Source of the DNA: Gammaproteobacteria bacterium
GTDB taxonomy: Bacteria; Pseudomonadota; Gammaproteobacteria; Pseudomonadales; Cellvibrionaceae
Direction: 5' to 3'
DNA length: 9,743 bases
Assembly (NCBI GenBank): GCA_021151835.1
Contig: JAGKWO010000080.1
Coordinates: forward strand, 1 to 9,743
The translations under genes and the position numbers were made by a program. The notes under the pieces were generated by a model, which was not told the DNA's origin, made no database searches, and saw only the letters and a program-made list of their open reading frames with translations. This document shows positions 6,749-9,743 of this stretch, in pieces. Numbering within the stretch: the first letter of the stretch is position 1; each line of letters begins with the position of its first letter.

Positions 6749-8521
6749 TTAGTAAGTGCGTTTCTTGGGTTGGAAAGCTTCCATAGTGCGCGGTTTGAAA
6801 TTCACCGCACGCTTGCCAACGCGCTTTTCGCCGGGGAAATATATTGAGTGACACAGCCAATTGGCATCGTCACGGTCTTCGTAGTCTTCGCGTGCGTGTG
6901 CACCGCGGGACTCTTTACGCTCTTCGGCAGCAATCGCTGTCGCTTCAGCCACTTCAAGCAGGTTTTGCAATTCAAGCGCTTCAATACGTGCGGTATTGAA
7001 TGCATTGCTCTTGTCAGTGATCGCCACGTTTTCGATGCGCTTGCGCAATTCAGCCAACTGCTCAATACCCTTCTGCATAAACTCACCTTTACGGAATACA
7101 CCGAAGTAGTTTTGCATAATGGTTTGCAGCTCTTTGCGCAGGACCGCTGCACTTTCGCCGCTGGTAGAGTTGTTGATTTTGTTCAGGCGCGCCATCGCTT
7201 TATCGATATCAGCCTGGGTTGCGTCGCGATGCTCAATACCTTCACGCAACGCCTTCTCGATGTACAAACCTGCTGCGCGACCAAACACCACCAGATCAAG
7301 CAGTGAGTTACCGCCCAGACGGTTTGCACCGTGTACCGATACGCAAGCTACTTCACCACAGGCAAAGAGGCCATCAATGACTACGTCATTACCGTTGGCA
7401 TCAACAGTCAAAGCCTGGCCATTCACGTTGGTAGGAACACCACCCATCATGTAGTGACAGGTTGGAACCACAGGGATTGGAGCGTAAACAGGATCAACGT
7501 GAGCAAAGGTACGGGACAATTCGCAGATGCCTGGCAACTTGCTCTCAAGAACTTCTTCACCGAGGTGATCCAGCTTCAGCAATACGTGATCTTTGTTCGG
7601 ACCAACACCGCGACCCGCAATAATTTCCTGGATCATGGAACGCGCTACTACGTCACGGCCAGCAAGGTCTTTCGCATTGGGGGCATAACGCTCCATGAAG
7701 CGCTCGCCCTCAGAGTTGATCAGGTAGCCACCTTCACCGCGGCAACCTTCAGTTACCAATACCCCGGCACCGGCAATACCGGTCGGGTGGAACTGCCACA
7801 TTTCGATATCCTGTACCGGGAAGCCGGCACGCAACGCCATACCTACACCGTCACCGGTATTGATGTGGGCGTTGGTAGTAGACGCGTAGATGCGCCCTGC
7901 ACCACCGGTCGCCAATACAGTTGCCTTGGCTTTTACATAAACAGTTTCGCCATCTTCAATATTAATGGCGATAACACCAACCACAGCGCCATCAGCATTT
8001 TTAACCAGATCAACAGCAAACCACTCATTCAGGAATACCGTTTTATTCTTCAGGTTGCCTTGGTACAGGGTGTGAAGAAGAGCGTGGCCGGTACGGTCCG
8101 CCGCCGCACAAGTACGCGCAGCCTGGCCACCTTCGCCGAAGTTTTTGGATTGACCACCGAACGGGCGCTGGTAGATGCGACCATTTTCAGTACGTGAGAA
8201 TGGCAAGCCCATATGCTCAAGCTCAAATACCGCTTCAGGACCAACAGAACACATATATTCAATTGCATCCTGGTCACCGATGTAATCTGAACCTTTTACA
8301 GTGTCATACATGTGCCAGCGCCAATCATCGTTTGGGTCAGCACTAGCAATCGCACAAGTAATACCGCCCTGGGCAGATACGGTGTGCGAACGGGTTGGAA
8401 ATACTTTGGTAATTACGGCTGTTTTGTAACCGGATTGGGCCAACTGCAATGCTGCGCGCATACCGGCGCCGCCGCCGCCAATCACAATACCGTCAAAAGA
8501 AATCGTGCGCATAGTAGACAT
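6749..8521 (-). CDS. sdhA: Succinate dehydrogenase flavoprotein subunit
   Basis: This 590-residue catalytic subunit oxidises succinate to fumarate on the cytoplasmic face, with covalently bound FAD. Key features: the dinucleotide fold GGGGAG at 15-20; H46 in SHTVSAQGG, the expected covalent FAD attachment site; H245 in FHPTGI; the active-site R289 in AGRDVVARS; H356 in CHYMMGG; and R401 in NRLGGNSLLDL. The length is nearly that of E. coli SdhA (588), and no residue expected from the family is missing. The ATG at 8521 overlaps the sdhD stop by one base (TAATG), and GGGGA lies 8 nt upstream. An in-frame ATG three codons later is possible but less well spaced. The overlap suggests translational coupling to sdhD. 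Confidence 0.98.
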   Translation of the reverse strand: MSTMRTISFDGIVIGGGGAGMRAALQLAQSGYKTAVITKVFPTRSHTVSAQGGITCAIASADPNDDWRWHMYDTVKGSDYIGDQDAIEYMCSVGPEAVFELEHMGLPFSRTENGRIYQRPFGGQSKNFGEGGQAARTCAAADRTGHALLHTLYQGNLKNKTVFLNEWFAVDLVKNADGAVVGVIAINIEDGETVYVKAKATVLATGGAGRIYASTTNAHINTGDGVGMALRAGFPVQDIEMWQFHPTGIAGAGVLVTEGCRGEGGYLINSEGERFMERYAPNAKDLAGRDVVARSMIQEIIAGRGVGPNKDHVLLKLDHLGEEVLESKLPGICELSRTFAHVDPVYAPIPVVPTCHYMMGGVPTNVNGQALTVDANGNDVVIDGLFACGEVACVSVHGANRLGGNSLLDLVVFGRAAGLYIEKALREGIEHRDATQADIDKAMARLNKINNSTSGESAAVLRKELQTIMQNYFGVFRKGEFMQKGIEQLAELRKRIENVAITDKSNAFNTARIEALELQNLLEVAEATAIAAEERKESRGAHAREDYEDRDDANWLCHSIYFPGEKRVGKRAVNFKPRTMEAFQPKKRTY

Positions 8522-8892
8522 TAGTTAATTCCCCAAATCACTTGAACACCCCAGACCAGATAGGTAACTGCTACAGCACCCAACACAATCTGCGCAAATA
8601 TGCGTAAGAAGGTGGCCTTTGAACCCATCAGGCGCACGGTTAAATAATCAGTGAGCACCGCCCACAAACCAATCCACGCATGGGAAATAAAGGAAAGCAA
8701 CGTAACGAGGGTAAATACACGCATCCATAATTGGTTATAGAGTGATTGCCACTGCTCAAACGTCAATTCAGGATTTAATACGAGATATACAACGATGAAG
8801 ATGGTGTAAGCCGCCATCACGGCACCGCCGACGCGCTGGATCAGCCAATCATAAAGGCCGCTGCGTCCGAAACTGGTTACTGAAGTTACCAT
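8521..8892 (-). CDS. sdhD: Succinate dehydrogenase membrane anchor subunit, cytochrome b556 small chain
   Basis: This 123-residue integral membrane protein helps bind heme b and the quinone and anchors SdhAB. Three hydrophobic segments lie at about 20-39, 58-80 and 96-119. H71 in SHAWIGLW and the quinone-site pair D82/Y83 in VLTDY fall at the same numbers as in E. coli SdhD (115 residues). The frame stays open to an ATG at 8946, but the start at 8892 is preferred: MVTSVTSFGRSGLYDW matches the family N-terminus (E. coli MVSNASALGRNG), GGGAG at 8900-8904 is 7 nt upstream, and the longer form would add a charged, unmatched stretch. It overlaps the end of sdhC by 7 nt and abuts sdhA. Confidence 0.95.
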   Translation of the reverse strand: MVTSVTSFGRSGLYDWLIQRVGGAVMAAYTIFIVVYLVLNPELTFEQWQSLYNQLWMRVFTLVTLLSFISHAWIGLWAVLTDYLTVRLMGSKATFLRIFAQIVLGAVAVTYLVWGVQVIWGIN

Positions 8893-9260
8893 ACCCAAAC
8901 TCCCGCCAATACAATCAATATGACAGCCACGCCTAATGCGAGCCATGCACCGGTTTTACCGCCTTTCAAGGATTCACCAACGCCAAAATCCATAATCAGG
9001 TGACGGATACCCATCGCCGTGTGATAAGCCAAAGCGGCTAAAACCACCCAGAGGATCGCCTGGCATATTGGATTCGCCCCAAGATCGCGAATGCTATTAA
9101 AACCCTCTTGTGATTCCAGGCTGGCATCGAGCATCCATAAAAGGAAGGCAACACCTGCGAAGAGGAAAACGCCGGAAACACGATGAAGGATGGAAACGTA
9201 AGCGGTGATGGGAAGTTTGATAGTAGATATATCGAGGTTGACAGGTCTTTTCTTGTTCAC
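8886..9260 (-). CDS. sdhC: Succinate dehydrogenase cytochrome b556 subunit
   Basis: This 124-residue membrane subunit provides an axial heme b ligand and part of the quinone pocket. After RPVNLD and the entry motif SILHRVSG (quinone-site S23 and R27, matching E. coli S27 and R31) come three hydrophobic segments at about 27-45, 65-85 and 103-123. The heme-ligand H80 in LAYH precedes GIRHLIMDFG. The length is close to E. coli SdhC (129). The start is GTG at 9258-9260, not ATG; it is supported by an AGGTGA Shine-Dalgarno 8 nt upstream and by the family-like N-terminus MNKKRPVNLD. It is the first gene of the transcript and overlaps sdhD by 7 nt. Confidence 0.96.
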   Translation of the reverse strand: MNKKRPVNLDISTIKLPITAYVSILHRVSGVFLFAGVAFLLWMLDASLESQEGFNSIRDLGANPICQAILWVVLAALAYHTAMGIRHLIMDFGVGESLKGGKTGAWLALGVAVILIVLAGVWVW

Positions 9261-9361
9261 GGTCTATCTCACCTGGTTGCCCATCGCGGGCAGGTTTAAG
9301 AATAAGCGCTTCATTTTTATCACCGGGAAGTGACCTCTAATGAAACACGCCCTGCAAGTCG
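9261..9361 (-). promoter_or_regulatory. sdhC 5' leader with hairpin next to the Shine-Dalgarno
   Basis: The roughly 100-nt leader runs from the predicted transcription start near 9361 to the GTG start. The Shine-Dalgarno AGGTGA is at 9269-9274, 8 nt before the GTG. Just 5' of it the arms TGCCC (9278-9282) and GGGCA (9288-9292) form a 5-bp hairpin with a 5-nt loop. An alternative fold pairs CCTG with CAGG, which would include the Shine-Dalgarno. One copy of an imperfect direct repeat (9331-9348) also lies here. Confidence 0.5.
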
Positions 9362-9394
9362 CGCAGCATTATAGAGATTGACCTCTCGAAACAC
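9331..9394. repeat. Imperfect direct repeat across the sdhC promoter
   Basis: TGACCTCT followed by GAAACAC occurs twice on the plus strand. The copy at 9331-9348 has AAT between the parts and lies in the sdhC leader. The copy at 9379-9394 has a single C between them and lies in the spacer and -35 of the sdhC promoter. The two starts are 48 bp apart. The placement suits a repressor bound at two sites, but no known regulator motif was recognised. Confidence 0.55.
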
Positions 9395-9396
9395 AA
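9368..9396 (-). promoter_or_regulatory. Predicted sigma-70 promoter of the sdhCDAB-suc cluster
   Basis: On the minus strand a perfect -10 box TATAAT (9368-9373) is preceded at exactly 17 bp by TTGTGT (9391-9396), a partial match to TTGACA. The expected start point is near 9361, about 100 nt before the sdhC GTG. The perfect -10 and optimal spacing make this the best promoter in the window. Confidence 0.75.
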
Positions 9397-9654
9397 ACAA
9401 AAAGCCGCACTCAAGTCTTCATAATCAAAGATGTGAAAATGATTACAGACATTTAACGAAATTTTTACACAAACCACTGATTTTAATAAAAAACTTTCAT
9501 GAAAATGCACTTCACGCGAGCATTTTTGTCGCCCTGGCCCCACGCCAGTGCAAAGAATTTTCGGTGATTTTTGACGACTCGCACCAGATAATTCAGATGA
9601 CAATAAAAATTTAATAAAAGATAAAAGAAATTGCCCCGGGATGTGCCAAAAACT
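9397..9654. other. AT-rich intergenic region between divergent promoters
   Basis: No gene is supported here; the open frames on both strands are short and resemble no family I recognise. Contents: a CRP/Vfr-like site at 9432-9447; an inverted repeat AAAATGC (9502-9508) and GCATTTT (9520-9526) with an 11-nt loop; and an A-rich tract at about 9602-9630 in the upstream area of the rightward promoter. Confidence 0.6.
9432..9447. promoter_or_regulatory. CRP/Vfr-like binding site
   Basis: TGTGA, six bases, TTACA matches the CRP-family consensus TGTGA-N6-TCACA at nine of ten positions. Its centre is about 78 bp upstream of the predicted sdhC start, in the range used by upstream-activating CRP sites. 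In E. coli CRP activates sdh, and a Vfr/CRP homologue is common in pseudomonad relatives. Regulation here is inferred. Confidence 0.55.
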
Positions 9655-9683
9655 TTCGCCTTAACAATCAAGTCATCTATAAT
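9655..9683 (+). promoter_or_regulatory. Divergent rightward promoter, gene outside the window
   Basis: A perfect TATAAT at 9678-9683 lies 17 bp after TTCGCC (9655-9660), a weak -35. A tract of A's and T's further upstream might help. Transcription would start near 9690 and run off the right edge. In many gammaproteobacteria the gene divergent from sdhC is gltA (citrate synthase), so that is the likely target, but none of its coding sequence is visible. Confidence 0.5.
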
Positions 9684-9743
9684 GCCGCTCGCTAACGGCA
9701 GCGTCAGTAAAACCACAATAGCTGACTAGTCCATAAAAAGTAG

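Noticed and set aside
7331..8197. Long plus-strand frame of 288 codons opposite sdhA
   Set aside because: It is a shadow of the strongly conserved sdhA frame, with no ribosome-binding site or known motifs.
8893..8946. N-terminal extension of SdhD by 18 codons within sdhC
   Set aside because: The internal ATG at 8892 has the right spacing to GGGAG and a family-like N-terminus; the extension is only out-of-frame sdhC sequence.
9571..9592. TTGACG and GATAAT on the plus strand as a rightward promoter
   Set aside because: The boxes are only 10 bp apart, too close for a sigma-70 promoter.
9337..9716. Small open frames of 77-88 codons in the control region, both strands
   Set aside because: They overlap promoter boxes, are AT-rich, lack ribosome-binding sites and show no recognisable family.

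Overview
The window holds a TCA-cycle gene cluster from a gammaproteobacterium, and every confident gene lies on the minus strand. Read in transcription order (right to left) the layout is: a control region, sdhC, sdhD, sdhA, sdhB, sucA, sucB, lpd, and the first seven codons of sucC at the left edge. This order, with an LpdG-type lipoamide dehydrogenase between sucB and sucC and a 943-residue SucA, is the pseudomonad-type arrangement; Escherichia coli keeps lpd elsewhere. The proteins look closest to Pseudomonas and related families from memory. The moderate base composition and AT-rich spacers suggest a relative such as Cellvibrio rather than Pseudomonas itself, but this is inference without a database search.

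Region by region: 9261-9743 is a gene-free control region. It contains a strong sdhC promoter (TTGTGT, 17 bp, TATAAT), a CRP/Vfr-like site, an imperfect direct repeat across the promoter, and at the right end a divergent TATAAT box that probably serves a gene beyond the window (gltA would be usual). Positions 6026-9260 hold the four subunits of succinate dehydrogenase, packed with overlaps (sdhC/sdhD 7 nt, sdhD/sdhA 1 nt) or a very short gap (sdhA/sdhB 17 nt). Positions 5824-6025 form a 202-nt spacer rich in inverted repeats. Positions 144-5823 hold sucA, sucB and lpd, the E1, E2 and E3 of the 2-oxoglutarate dehydrogenase complex. Positions 1-21 begin sucC, the beta subunit of succinyl-CoA synthetase.

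Together the products carry 2-oxoglutarate to succinyl-CoA (SucA, SucB, Lpd), then to succinate (SucCD), then to fumarate with electrons passed to the quinone pool (SdhCDAB). The protein content is conventional and I see no novel protein system. The unusual part lies in the RNA: each boundary between separate enzymes (sdhB/sucA, sucA/sucB, sucB/lpd, lpd/sucC) has a stable minus-strand hairpin. Three of these resemble intrinsic terminators, and two of those three fold around the stop codon of the upstream gene. No such structure was noticed inside the sdhCDAB block. A second oddity is a perfect 15-bp, three-copy tandem repeat inside sucB that encodes part of an interdomain linker.
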